From: BOG-932 sp965276835
GTDB taxonomy: Bacteria; Pseudomonadota; Alphaproteobacteria; BOG-932; Roseiterribacteraceae
Length of the DNA stretch: 64,000 nucleotides
Assembly (NCBI GenBank): GCA_965276835.1
Contig: OZ255631.1
Location: 3,534,001-3,598,000 of the forward strand
Direction: 5' to 3'
The first letter of the stretch is position 1, and each line of letters begins with the position of its first letter. Both the position numbers and the translations under genes were made by a program. This document shows positions 26,148-33,867 of this stretch, piece by piece. The notes under the pieces are model-generated. The model did not search any database. It was given only the letters and a program-made list of their open reading frames with translations, and was not told where the DNA came from.

Positions 26148-26927
26148 TCATGTGTTCATATACTCGCCGCCGTTCACGTTCAGCCCCTGGCCGGTGACGA
26201 CGTTGGAATAGTCGGACAGGAAGAACACAACCGATTTCGCGCAATCGTCGTCGGTCGGCATTTCGCCCAGCGGAATCGCCGTGACGACGCCGTCGATGAT
26301 TGTCTGCAACGGTGCACCGGAAGACTTGGCGAAGCCGTTCAGCGCGTTCTCAACCGGCACGCCCCACATCCAGCCCATCAGTGTGCTGTTGACGCGAATC
26401 TTGTATTTGCCGAGCTCGAACGCTAGCTGACGCGTCGCCATCTCCAGCGCCGCCTTGGGGATCGCATAAGCGCCTTCACCTTGGCGGTTCTTGCGGGTTT
26501 CCATCGTCGAGATGTTCACGATCGAACCGCCGCCGGCCTTTTTCATGTGCGGTAGCACGGCCTTCGCCATGCGCAGCGCACCGAAGCAGGTGACGTCCAT
26601 CGCCCCGGCCCAGGTTTCCAACTCGATATCCTCGAACGCGCCCGGCGCATATTGATAGGCGCTGTTGACCAGCCCATCGACCTTGCCGAACGTCTTGGCA
26701 GCCAGCTCGACCAGCGCATTGCACTGATCGACATTCTTCACGTCGAGCGGCGAAGAAACGACCTGCCCGCCCTTCTGCTTCACTTCCGCCGTCAGGTCGT
26801 TCAGGAAGGTTGTATTGCGGCACCCGACGGCGACCTTTGCGCCCTCGGCAACGCACAGCAGAGTCAGCTTGCGCCCCAGCCCCGGCCCGACGCCGGAAAT
26901 CACGACGACTTTGTCTTTCAGCAACAT
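26148..26927 (-). CDS. short-chain dehydrogenase/reductase
   Basis: 259 residues from ATG 26,927. The N-terminal cofactor loop is atypical, GVGPGLGRKL rather than TGxxxGxG, but the rest is a classical SDR: NSAYQYAP at the NAG position, catalytic Ser in IVNISTMETR and Tyr-Lys in YAIPK, then RVNSTLMGW and the closing YSNVVTGQGLNVNGGEYM. It would oxidise or reduce an alcohol/ketone using NAD(P). Fourth gene of the leftward catabolic operon, 34 bp after the preceding SDR gene and 10 bp before paaY. Confidence 0.85.
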   Translation of the reverse strand: MLLKDKVVVISGVGPGLGRKLTLLCVAEGAKVAVGCRNTTFLNDLTAEVKQKGGQVVSSPLDVKNVDQCNALVELAAKTFGKVDGLVNSAYQYAPGAFEDIELETWAGAMDVTCFGALRMAKAVLPHMKKAGGGSIVNISTMETRKNRQGEGAYAIPKAALEMATRQLAFELGKYKIRVNSTLMGWMWGVPVENALNGFAKSSGAPLQTIIDGVVTAIPLGEMPTDDDCAKSVVFFLSDYSNVVTGQGLNVNGGEYMNT

Positions 26928-26961
26928 GGTTCTTCTCTCGAGTGAATGCGTTGGTGGGCGG

Positions 26962-27822
26962 TCAGCGAACGACGGCCGGATGCGGAATGCGCGGGTCGCC
27001 CAGGAATGGGCGGTGCGAAATCGGCCTCTTGCCGCCCGCATCGCTCAGGCCATAGCGATCGACAGCGATCTCGGCGCCGATCACCGTCTGTCCGGTCAGC
27101 GACATGATATCCTTGTCGTCATACATCGCGGCGATGACATGACCGGTATATTCCGGTGTTTCCGCCATCTCGGCCAATTGTCCGTACATTTCTGGATGCT
27201 CGGCAATCGCCTTCTTGCTGCGCTCGGTCATCAACATGCCCATCCAGATGGATGCCGTGGCGATGTTATAGTCTTTCAGGTCGACGGCCATGTCGGCGGC
27301 GAACTTGTCCACCCCGGCCTTCTGCGCGCCATAGGCCGCGCCATGCATGTAGCAGACGGAACCGAAGGACGAGGTGAAGATGATCAGCCCCTTCTTCTGG
27401 CGAACCATAATCGGCGCCGCGTAATAGCTGGCGACATATTGGCTGCGCAGGCCGACATCCAAAATCTTCGCCAGATCCAGCGACTTCTCCCAGAAACCGC
27501 CGGGCAGGATCAGTTCGTCGCCGATATGGGCGACGTTGTTGACCAGGATATCGAGCCGGCCCTGTTCCTTTTCGACCTGTTCGAACAGCGCCTTGGTCTC
27601 GGCATCGCTGGAATGGTCGACGCGGACCGGAATGCCGGTGCCGCCGGCCTTGGTCACCTCAGCGGCAGTTTCGCCGATGGTGCCGGGCAGCGCCGCGTCG
27701 CCCTCTTTCAGCGTACGGCCCGTGACATAGACGGTATAGCCATGCGCGCCCAGCGCGATCGCGATACCCCGCCCCGCTCCACGGCTCGCGCCGGTCACCA
27801 CGGCTACTCTCTTATCGGCCAT
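26962..27822 (-). CDS. short-chain dehydrogenase/reductase
   Basis: 286 residues. Cofactor motif TGASRGAGRGIA, NNVAH at the NAG position, catalytic Ser in IIFTSSFGSV and Tyr/Lys in YGAQK. The C-terminus is longer than usual and ends in ISHRPFLGDPRIPHPAVVR, resembling the DHRS1-like subgroup. Third gene of the leftward operon, 20 bp after the CoA ligase gene. With its neighbour it provides two alcohol/ketone redox steps for the pathway. Confidence 0.85.
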   Translation of the reverse strand: MADKRVAVVTGASRGAGRGIAIALGAHGYTVYVTGRTLKEGDAALPGTIGETAAEVTKAGGTGIPVRVDHSSDAETKALFEQVEKEQGRLDILVNNVAHIGDELILPGGFWEKSLDLAKILDVGLRSQYVASYYAAPIMVRQKKGLIIFTSSFGSVCYMHGAAYGAQKAGVDKFAADMAVDLKDYNIATASIWMGMLMTERSKKAIAEHPEMYGQLAEMAETPEYTGHVIAAMYDDKDIMSLTGQTVIGAEIAVDRYGLSDAGGKRPISHRPFLGDPRIPHPAVVR

Positions 27823-27842
27823 TTGCGTTGTCCCTTCCCCGG

Positions 27843-29435
27843 TTAAGCAGCATTAGTGCGCAAAGCCCGCTTCAAAATCTTGCCATTCGCGTTGCGTGGC
27901 AGCGGTTGGTCTACGAACGTTACAAAGTCTGGGACTTTATAGTCCGACAAACGCGCCCGGCAAAAGACCTTGATATCTTCGGCGGTCAGCGTGCCCTCCT
28001 TGACCAGCACGAAGGCGTGGGTCTTCTCGCCCAGCACCGGATCGGGTTCCGCCACGACCGCGGCTTCACCCACCTGCGGATGGTGGGACAGCACGTCCTC
28101 AACCTCCGCTGAATAGACCTTATAGCCGGCGCGGTTGATCATATCCTTCTTGCGGTCGAGAATTTTCAAATACCCGTCGGCTGTCATCGTGCCGATATCG
28201 CCGGAGTGCCAATAGCCGGCGGTGAAGTTCGCCTCGGTTGCCACCGGGTTGTTCCAATAGCCCGCGCCGACATGGCCGCCGGCGATCCAGACCTCACCGG
28301 TTTCACCAGCCGGAACTTCGCGTCCATCGTCGTCAACCACGCGTATGTCGCAGCACGGCACCGGTTTGCCGACGCTGTCGATCCGCACCTCGACCTCGCC
28401 CAGCGGCGTGATCGTCGAGGGCGACGTGGTTTCGGTCGAGCCGTAGATATTGGACAGCTGCAGGTTGGGCAGTTTTTCAGCCAGCTTGTGCACTGTAGCG
28501 ATGGGCATGGGCGAGCCGCCATAGCCGCCGATCCGCCACGCCGACAGGTCGTAATCGTCGAACGAGGCCTGGAGTAGGCACAGGTTATACATGGCCGGGA
28601 CCATCAGCGTGTAGGTCGCCTTTTCCTTGGCCGCCAACGCCAGGAAGTCCGCCGCCTTGAACACGGACTGGAAGATCGTCGCCCCGCCGGTCTTGACCAT
28701 AGACAGCAGGATGGCGACCAAGCCGGTTACGTGGGTCGATGGCACGGCCATCAGCGCGCGGTCGTCTCCGTTCAGCCCCAGGCAGAATTCGTAATGCAGG
28801 GCGGACATGACCATCGACAGCTGGGTCAGCATCGCGCCTTTGGGCTTGCCCGTCGTACCCGATGTGTAAAGGATCACCGCCGTCGTCTCCTCGGCGAAAT
28901 CCGGCGTGGCGACTGGCGCAACCGGCGCAAGCAGCGCATCGAACGCTTCCGCCCCGGCTGCCCCGTCACCGATCGCGATCTTGTGGGTCAGCGTGGGTAC
29001 CGTTGCGGCTTCCGGAATGCGGTCGGCTAGGCTGCCTTCGAAGAACAGAACCTTGGCGCCGCTGTCCTGCACGTTGAAGGCGATTTCCGGCATCTGCTCA
29101 CGCGTGTTCAGCGGCACGATTGCGGCCCCGGCCCGCATCGCCCCAAACAGAGCGAAGGCGAACTCCGCACGATTGCCCAACAGCAGGGCAACCCGATCAC
29201 CCGGCACTACGCCACGCGCGATCAACCCCGCCGCCACAGAATCCACCGCCCGGTCGAACTCGGCGTAGGTGATCCGGCGGTCGCCATCGATCAGCGCATC
29301 GCCATTCGGCTTCGCCGCCACGGTGGCGCGCAGGATCGCGTCGATGCCCTTCGGACGGTCGACAAAGCACCGCACCAGGCGGTCACCGTAATGCGCCTCA
29401 TGGCGCATCGCCGGGCTGTTCTGCCAGTTGGACAT
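27843..29435 (-). CDS. AMP-forming acyl-CoA ligase
   Basis: 530 residues from ATG 29,435, 5 bp after the stop of the acyl-CoA dehydrogenase gene. The P-loop-like motif ILYTSGTTGKPKGAM, the IYGSTETTSPS adenine-binding region, the YWHSGDIG segment, the hinge LKILDRKKDM and the C-terminal Lys in LPRNANGKILKR are all present. The enzyme activates a carboxylic acid to its CoA ester in the cytoplasm. A longer frame upstream would overlap the dehydrogenase and is rejected. It is the entry enzyme of the leftward operon. Confidence 0.9.
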   Translation of the reverse strand: MSNWQNSPAMRHEAHYGDRLVRCFVDRPKGIDAILRATVAAKPNGDALIDGDRRITYAEFDRAVDSVAAGLIARGVVPGDRVALLLGNRAEFAFALFGAMRAGAAIVPLNTREQMPEIAFNVQDSGAKVLFFEGSLADRIPEAATVPTLTHKIAIGDGAAGAEAFDALLAPVAPVATPDFAEETTAVILYTSGTTGKPKGAMLTQLSMVMSALHYEFCLGLNGDDRALMAVPSTHVTGLVAILLSMVKTGGATIFQSVFKAADFLALAAKEKATYTLMVPAMYNLCLLQASFDDYDLSAWRIGGYGGSPMPIATVHKLAEKLPNLQLSNIYGSTETTSPSTITPLGEVEVRIDSVGKPVPCCDIRVVDDDGREVPAGETGEVWIAGGHVGAGYWNNPVATEANFTAGYWHSGDIGTMTADGYLKILDRKKDMINRAGYKVYSAEVEDVLSHHPQVGEAAVVAEPDPVLGEKTHAFVLVKEGTLTAEDIKVFCRARLSDYKVPDFVTFVDQPLPRNANGKILKRALRTNAA

Positions 29436-29440
29436 GGCGG

Positions 29441-30715
29441 TCAGCCTTCGCGCGTCGGGTCGCCGTGAACGGCGGCGTAGGGCGTCAGATACCGGGCGGC
29501 CTGGCCGCCCATCGCCTTGATCCGGGCAATCTCGCCCCCGGCCACGCCACGGATATGCACTTCGTCCGGTCCGTCGCCCAGTTGCAGCGAGCGTCCCCAG
29601 GTCCAGAAATTGGCCAACGGCGTGTCGGGACTGAGCCCTGCCGAACCGAAGGTCTGGATGGCGCGGTTCATGATGTTGACCTGCATGCGCGGCACGATGA
29701 CCTTGATCATCGATATCTCGTTGCGGGCGGCCTTGTTGCCGTGATTGTCGATAATCCAGGCGGTGCGCAGCACCAGCAGGCGAGCCTGCTCGATTTCCAT
29801 ACGGCTCAGCGCGATCCACTCGCGGATCGTCTCGCGGTCGGAAAGCGGCTTGCCGAAGGCGATGCGACCCAGCGCCCGTTCGGTCATCAGCTCGACCGCC
29901 AGTTCGCACTGCCCGATAAAGCGCATGCAGTGATGGATGCGGCCCGGACCAAGCCGCGCCTGGGCCAGTGCGAAGCCCGACCCTTCCTCAGCCAGCAGGT
30001 TGCCCGCCGGCACGCGGACATTCCTGAAATGCAGCTCGCAGTGACCTTCGATCTCGTTCAGATTCATGAACGGGATGTTGCGCACGATGGTCAGACCGGG
30101 CGCATCCATCGGCACCAGGATCATCGACTGGCGGGTATGAACCGGATTGTCCGGGTTGCTCACGCCCATCACGATCGCAACCTTGCAGTTCGGATGGGTC
30201 GCGCCGGTGATGAACCATTTGCGGCCGTTGATGACGTACTCGTCACCCTGGCGCTCGATCCGGGTCGCGATGTTGGTCGCGTCGGACGAGGCGACATCGG
30301 GCTCGGTCATCGCGAAGCAGGACCGGATTTCACCACGGAACAGCGGGTTCAACCAGGTCTCGCGTTGCTCCGGCGTCGCCGCCAGGTTGATCAACTCCAT
30401 ATTGCCGGTGTCGGGCGGACCACAATTGAACACTTCGGGCGCCCAGAACAGCCGCCCCATGATCTCGGCCAAGGGCGCATATTCCAGGTTCGACAACCCC
30501 TGCCCCTCCATGCCTTCAGGCGGATGAGGCAGGAACAGATTCCACAAGCCGGCGGCCTTGGCCTTCACCTTCAGCGGCTCCAGAACCTCAAGGGGATATG
30601 TGCCGGCGGAATACAGTCTGTGCCATGGGATATTGGCCGGAACGACATGGTCGTCCATGAAGGCCAGCATCTTCTGGCGCAGCGCCTCGACCTTGGGGGA
30701 ATACGCGAAATCCAT
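29441..30715 (-). CDS. acyl-CoA dehydrogenase, ACAD10/11-like
   Basis: 424 residues from ATG 30,715 with AGGG and GGAG upstream. The segments PPDTGNMELI, CFAMTEPDVASSDATNI and RKWFITGATHPNCKVAIVMG match the ACAD10/ACAD11 subgroup of FAD-linked acyl-CoA dehydrogenases; the C-terminal QTFGSAGLSPDTPLANFW also fits. Relatives include LvaC of levulinate catabolism, which works with a kinase (LvaA) on 4-hydroxyacyl-CoA. A kinase-like gene of that type lies at 50,291 in this window. It is the first gene of the seven-gene leftward operon. FAD-enzyme identity is firm; the phospho-elimination role is a hypothesis. Confidence 0.86.
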   Translation of the reverse strand: MDFAYSPKVEALRQKMLAFMDDHVVPANIPWHRLYSAGTYPLEVLEPLKVKAKAAGLWNLFLPHPPEGMEGQGLSNLEYAPLAEIMGRLFWAPEVFNCGPPDTGNMELINLAATPEQRETWLNPLFRGEIRSCFAMTEPDVASSDATNIATRIERQGDEYVINGRKWFITGATHPNCKVAIVMGVSNPDNPVHTRQSMILVPMDAPGLTIVRNIPFMNLNEIEGHCELHFRNVRVPAGNLLAEEGSGFALAQARLGPGRIHHCMRFIGQCELAVELMTERALGRIAFGKPLSDRETIREWIALSRMEIEQARLLVLRTAWIIDNHGNKAARNEISMIKVIVPRMQVNIMNRAIQTFGSAGLSPDTPLANFWTWGRSLQLGDGPDEVHIRGVAGGEIARIKAMGGQAARYLTPYAAVHGDPTREG

Positions 30716-30897
30716 CTGCCCTGCTCCCACGACGCCGTACCGGATTCAGAGATTTTTCCCTCGGGATTTCTGAATCGGCGCATCCGTCATCGTTAATTTT
30801 GTCGATCTACGTCGAAATCTTCTCTGTAATTTTGCGCCCAACCCATTATGGTCGCGCCCAAGCACGACAGCTAAGCCGCGAGCTAGGGAGACGAAGA

Positions 30898-31428
30898 GTG
30901 AGCGAGCCGGGGAACGATCTATCAGCCCTTTTGCGCCGTATCCAGCGCCTGGAAGACATCGAAGCCATTCACAAGCTGAAGGCGCGCTATCTGAATGCCT
31001 GCGACGACCAGGATCCGGCAGCCGTACGCGCCACTTTCGCGCCCGACGGCCAATGCCCGGTGATCGTCGGACATCTTGGTGTTTTCGATACCGCAGACGG
31101 ATTCTGCGAGATGTATACGGCTCAGGCCTGCCATCCCTGGGTGCTGGATAAGCACCAGGCGGGCAACGGCGAGATCGACCTGATCGACGACACCCACGCC
31201 AAGGGCCTGTGGTGCCTGGACTATCGCAAGATCGACACCAAGGACGAGACGCTCACCTTCGTATCGCTGCAGTATCACGACGACTACGAGAAGATCGACG
31301 ATGAGTGGAAAATCCGCCGCACGCGCAGCGAGTTCCGGACGGGGTTCTTCGCCACCTACAAGACCGGCACCCTGCAGGCGCTGGTCGCCGGCAAATCGGT
31401 GGCCGATGCGCCGTTGAACAAGATTTGA
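30898..31428 (+). CDS. SnoaL/NTF2-like protein
   Basis: 176 residues. The start is a GTG at 30,898 with AGGGAG 8 bp upstream; an earlier TTG at 30,799 would add unrelated residues. The fold is marked by LEDIEAIHKLKARYLNACDD, FAPDGQCPVIVGHLGVF, KGLWCLDYRKIDT and YHDDYEKIDDEWKIRRTRSE, giving a SnoaL_4-type cone. It faces the leftward ACAD operon and is followed by an SDR. Possible roles are hydratase, cyclase or isomerase; none can be fixed from sequence. Confidence 0.75.
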   Translation: MSEPGNDLSALLRRIQRLEDIEAIHKLKARYLNACDDQDPAAVRATFAPDGQCPVIVGHLGVFDTADGFCEMYTAQACHPWVLDKHQAGNGEIDLIDDTHAKGLWCLDYRKIDTKDETLTFVSLQYHDDYEKIDDEWKIRRTRSEFRTGFFATYKTGTLQALVAGKSVADAPLNKI

Positions 31429-31440
31429 CGTAACCACCAC

Positions 31441-31526
31441 CGTCATGGCCGGGCTTGACCCGGCCATCCACGCGGAACCGCAGGCCGGCTCATGACGTGG
31501 ATGCCGGATCAAGTCCGGGCATGACG
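31441..31526. repeat. REP-like palindromic intergenic repeat
   Basis: Two imperfectly complementary arms, GTCATGGCCGGGCTTGACCC... and ...GATCAAGTCCGGGCATGAC, can fold into a hairpin of nearly 30 bp. Elements of this sequence type recur between genes in many alphaproteobacteria. It lies between the NTF2 gene and an SDR gene on the same strand and could attenuate or stabilise their shared transcript. Confidence 0.7.
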
Positions 31527-31557
31527 AATTCAACAGTCGTTAATTACGGAGCTAAAA

Positions 31558-32331
31558 ATGTCTGAGAAACTTTTCCCTGAGGGCGCAGCCCTGATCGTCG
31601 GCGGTTCGGGCGGCATCGGCCGGTTCGTCTGCACGGAATTCGCCAACGCCGGCAGCGACGTGGCGATCACCTATCACAACAACCAGGGTCCGGCTGAGGA
31701 AGCCGCCGAGAAGATCCGCGCGACCGGCCGCAAGGCGACGACGCACAAGCTGTCGACGAGCGACGCCGATCAGGTCGCGCAGGTGATTCAGGATGTCGTC
31801 AAGGCGCATGGCCGGCTTCACACCGTCGTTTATGGCGCCGCGCCCCTGACCGAACAGCTCTATATCTCCGAATACACGCTGGAGCGCTGGCAGAAATCGA
31901 TCGACCAGGAGGTCAACGGATTTTTCCGCGTGGTCCATGCCACCTTGCCGGTCATGAAAGCGTCGGGCGGCGGCTCCTATGTCCATCTGGGTTCGGCAGG
32001 CGACAGCTGGTGGCCGGATCGCGACGGCCTGTCGGTTATTCCGAAAGCGGCCAACGAGGCGCTGATCCAGGGCCTGGCCAAGGAAGAGGGCAAGCATAAT
32101 ATCCGCGCCAACACCGTGCTGGTCGGCGTCATCAAAGCCGGCATGTTCCTGGAGCTGACCAAGCAGGGCGTTTTCGACCAGAAATGGATCGACGAGACCC
32201 ACAAACTGCTGGCGCTGAAGCGCTGGGGCGAGCCGGAAGAAATCGGCTATGCCGCGGTGTTCCTGGCGTCTAACAAGGCGCTCTATGTTACCGGGCAGAA
32301 GATTTCGGTCTCCGGCGGATTCGGCGTCTAA
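31558..32331 (+). CDS. SDR-fold protein lacking the catalytic tyrosine
   Basis: 257 residues. The Rossmann start VGGSGGIGRFVCTEFANAGS and the downstream NIRANTVLVGVI and ALYVTGQKISVSGGFGV identify an SDR. At the YxxxK position the sequence reads SVIPK: the Lys is kept but the Tyr is Ser. The usual NAG is VYGAAP. Either the enzyme uses a different acid/base, or it has become a non-dehydrogenase. It lies 129 bp downstream of an NTF2 gene and 2 bp upstream of another, suggesting one small operon. Confidence 0.82.
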   Translation: MSEKLFPEGAALIVGGSGGIGRFVCTEFANAGSDVAITYHNNQGPAEEAAEKIRATGRKATTHKLSTSDADQVAQVIQDVVKAHGRLHTVVYGAAPLTEQLYISEYTLERWQKSIDQEVNGFFRVVHATLPVMKASGGGSYVHLGSAGDSWWPDRDGLSVIPKAANEALIQGLAKEEGKHNIRANTVLVGVIKAGMFLELTKQGVFDQKWIDETHKLLALKRWGEPEEIGYAAVFLASNKALYVTGQKISVSGGFGV

Positions 32332-32333
32332 CC

Positions 32334-32876
32334 ATGACAGCGGCGGACCATAGCGATCGCCTGCAGCTCATGCTCGACAAGCACGAGCTTCGCGAATTGG
32401 GCGAGACCTATTGTCGGGGTATCGACCGGCAGGATTTCGCCCTGGTCCGCACGCTCTATCACGACGACGCGATCGACGATCACGGCGATATGTTCAAGGG
32501 CGGGCCTGATGACTACGTCGCCTGGCTGCCCACCATCATGGCGATGTGGGACGCGACCGTGCATTCGATCTCCAACGCGGTCTATGAAGTCGATGGCGAC
32601 AAGGCGAACGGCGAACTCTACGTCGTCGCGTATCACCGCACCCACGGCCCCGATGCCAAGGAAATCGTCGTCGGCGGCCGGTACCTCGACCGCTATGAGA
32701 AGCGGGACGGCAGGTGGAAATTCAGCCACCGCTCATTGGCGATGGACTGGTGCAACGTGCGCGACGTGCGCCAGGAGGATTACGACACCTTCGCCGCCGG
32801 CGCGGTGCGGGGACGGCACGACGCGGACGATGCGTCCTATGCCGAATTGCCATTGATGGGGCGGGTCGGCCGTTAG
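32334..32876 (+). CDS. SnoaL/NTF2-like protein
   Basis: 180 residues. Helix KHELRELGETYCRGIDRQDF, strand HDDAIDDHGDMFKGGPDDYV, and the sheet NGELYVVAYHRTH, VGGRYLDRYEKRDGRWKFSH give a SnoaL_4 fold. The conserved ALVRTLYHDDAIDDHG block matches proteins that accompany catabolic gene clusters in sphingomonads and actinobacteria. It starts 2 bp after the SDR stop, and its own stop overlaps that of the convergent XRE regulator. Confidence 0.78.
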   Translation: MTAADHSDRLQLMLDKHELRELGETYCRGIDRQDFALVRTLYHDDAIDDHGDMFKGGPDDYVAWLPTIMAMWDATVHSISNAVYEVDGDKANGELYVVAYHRTHGPDAKEIVVGGRYLDRYEKRDGRWKFSHRSLAMDWCNVRDVRQEDYDTFAAGAVRGRHDADDASYAELPLMGRVGR

Positions 32877-33631
32877 CTTCCAGACGGCCGCAAATCCTTC
32901 AACCCAGCGAGGTTGACCGGGCGGAACATGCAAAAGAAGCCGTACCAGTCGGCAAGGTCGAGCGTCAGTTCGCTGTCGGCCTCGGCGATGGTGTCGAAGG
33001 CGTCAACGAAGTCGCGGGTCAGCTGCCGAACCCGCTCCAGCGACGATGGCGACAACTTGCCGAAACTGAATTGCCAATCCGGCGTCGCCATGTCGAACTT
33101 GCTGAAGAGATCCTGCAGCATAGCCTCGTGCGCCAGCTTCGCCATCGCGCCGTCCCTTTGAACGCTGAAGTTGCGGCCGACCATGACCCGTACGCGGTTA
33201 TAGGGAAACAGCCGGACCAGCCCCAATCGGTCGAGCGCCGTCAGATAGCCGTTCATCGCGGCATCGGTCAGCTGAAAATCCCGCTGAATGATCGCCGGTG
33301 TGAACCCATGCGACAGCAGATAGAAAACCCCTGCCTGGAAGGGATCCCGGACCAGAGCCTCCTCCTCCTCCGGTGACAGGAACGGCCGTTCCGGTTCTTC
33401 CTGCGACATCGCCAGCAGGTCGCTCAAGCGCACGCCCACGACGTGGCAAATATCCTCCATGATCTCGACCGTCAGGCTATGCCCTGTTAAGTATCGTTTG
33501 ACCGTCGTCTCGCTGACGTTGAGCCTCTCGGCGACATCTTGATAGAGAAGGCCCTTAGCCTTGAGCATGCTTTTGAGCGCACGTAGCAATACAGGGATCT
33601 CCGATTGATCCTGTTTTAAGCCCCGACTCAT
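32873..33631 (-). CDS. XRE-family regulator with C-terminal sensor-like region
   Basis: 252 residues. The helix-turn-helix spans about residues 20-70 (AKGLLYQDVAERLNVSETTV, then KRYLTGHSLTVEIMEDICHV). A 180-residue C-terminal part follows, including a winged-helix-like SHGFTPAIIQRDFQLTDAAM segment and a helical end. It is divergent from the TonB-dependent receptor gene across 236 bp that contain a symmetrical sequence, so it probably controls the receptor. Confidence 0.82.
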   Translation of the reverse strand: MSRGLKQDQSEIPVLLRALKSMLKAKGLLYQDVAERLNVSETTVKRYLTGHSLTVEIMEDICHVVGVRLSDLLAMSQEEPERPFLSPEEEEALVRDPFQAGVFYLLSHGFTPAIIQRDFQLTDAAMNGYLTALDRLGLVRLFPYNRVRVMVGRNFSVQRDGAMAKLAHEAMLQDLFSKFDMATPDWQFSFGKLSPSSLERVRQLTRDFVDAFDTIAEADSELTLDLADWYGFFCMFRPVNLAGLKDLRPSGS

Positions 33632-33682
33632 CTTTCCTCCCGGCTACGCGACCACGCACCCTGAAAACGGCACGCGAGCGTC

Positions 33683-33718
33683 GCGTTAAAAGCTTCAGTT
33701 ATTAGTCGTTATTAACGC
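33683..33718. promoter_or_regulatory. possible operator between the XRE and TonB-receptor genes
   Basis: GCGTTAA (33,683-33,689) and TTAACGC (33,712-33,718) form an inverted repeat around an AT-rich 22-bp spacer that itself contains GTTATTA twice. It lies between two divergent genes, 52 bp upstream of the regulator start. Suggestive but short. Confidence 0.35.
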
Positions 33719-33867
33719 CGATATTGATGCCGCAGGCATCATATCACGATACTTGGGGGAGAAATCCCCCCTGAAGAAGCATCACGGTTGATCGTGAGTC
33801 CGGCGGATGCGCAAAATCCGCGACAGCTGCATCAAGCAGCCTAAAAATCATCTGGGAGGGAACGAAC

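Noticed and set aside
27843..29909. 688-residue version of the CoA ligase
   Set aside because: The extra 158 residues overlap the upstream dehydrogenase gene and do not resemble ligases; the ATG at 29,435 fits operon spacing.
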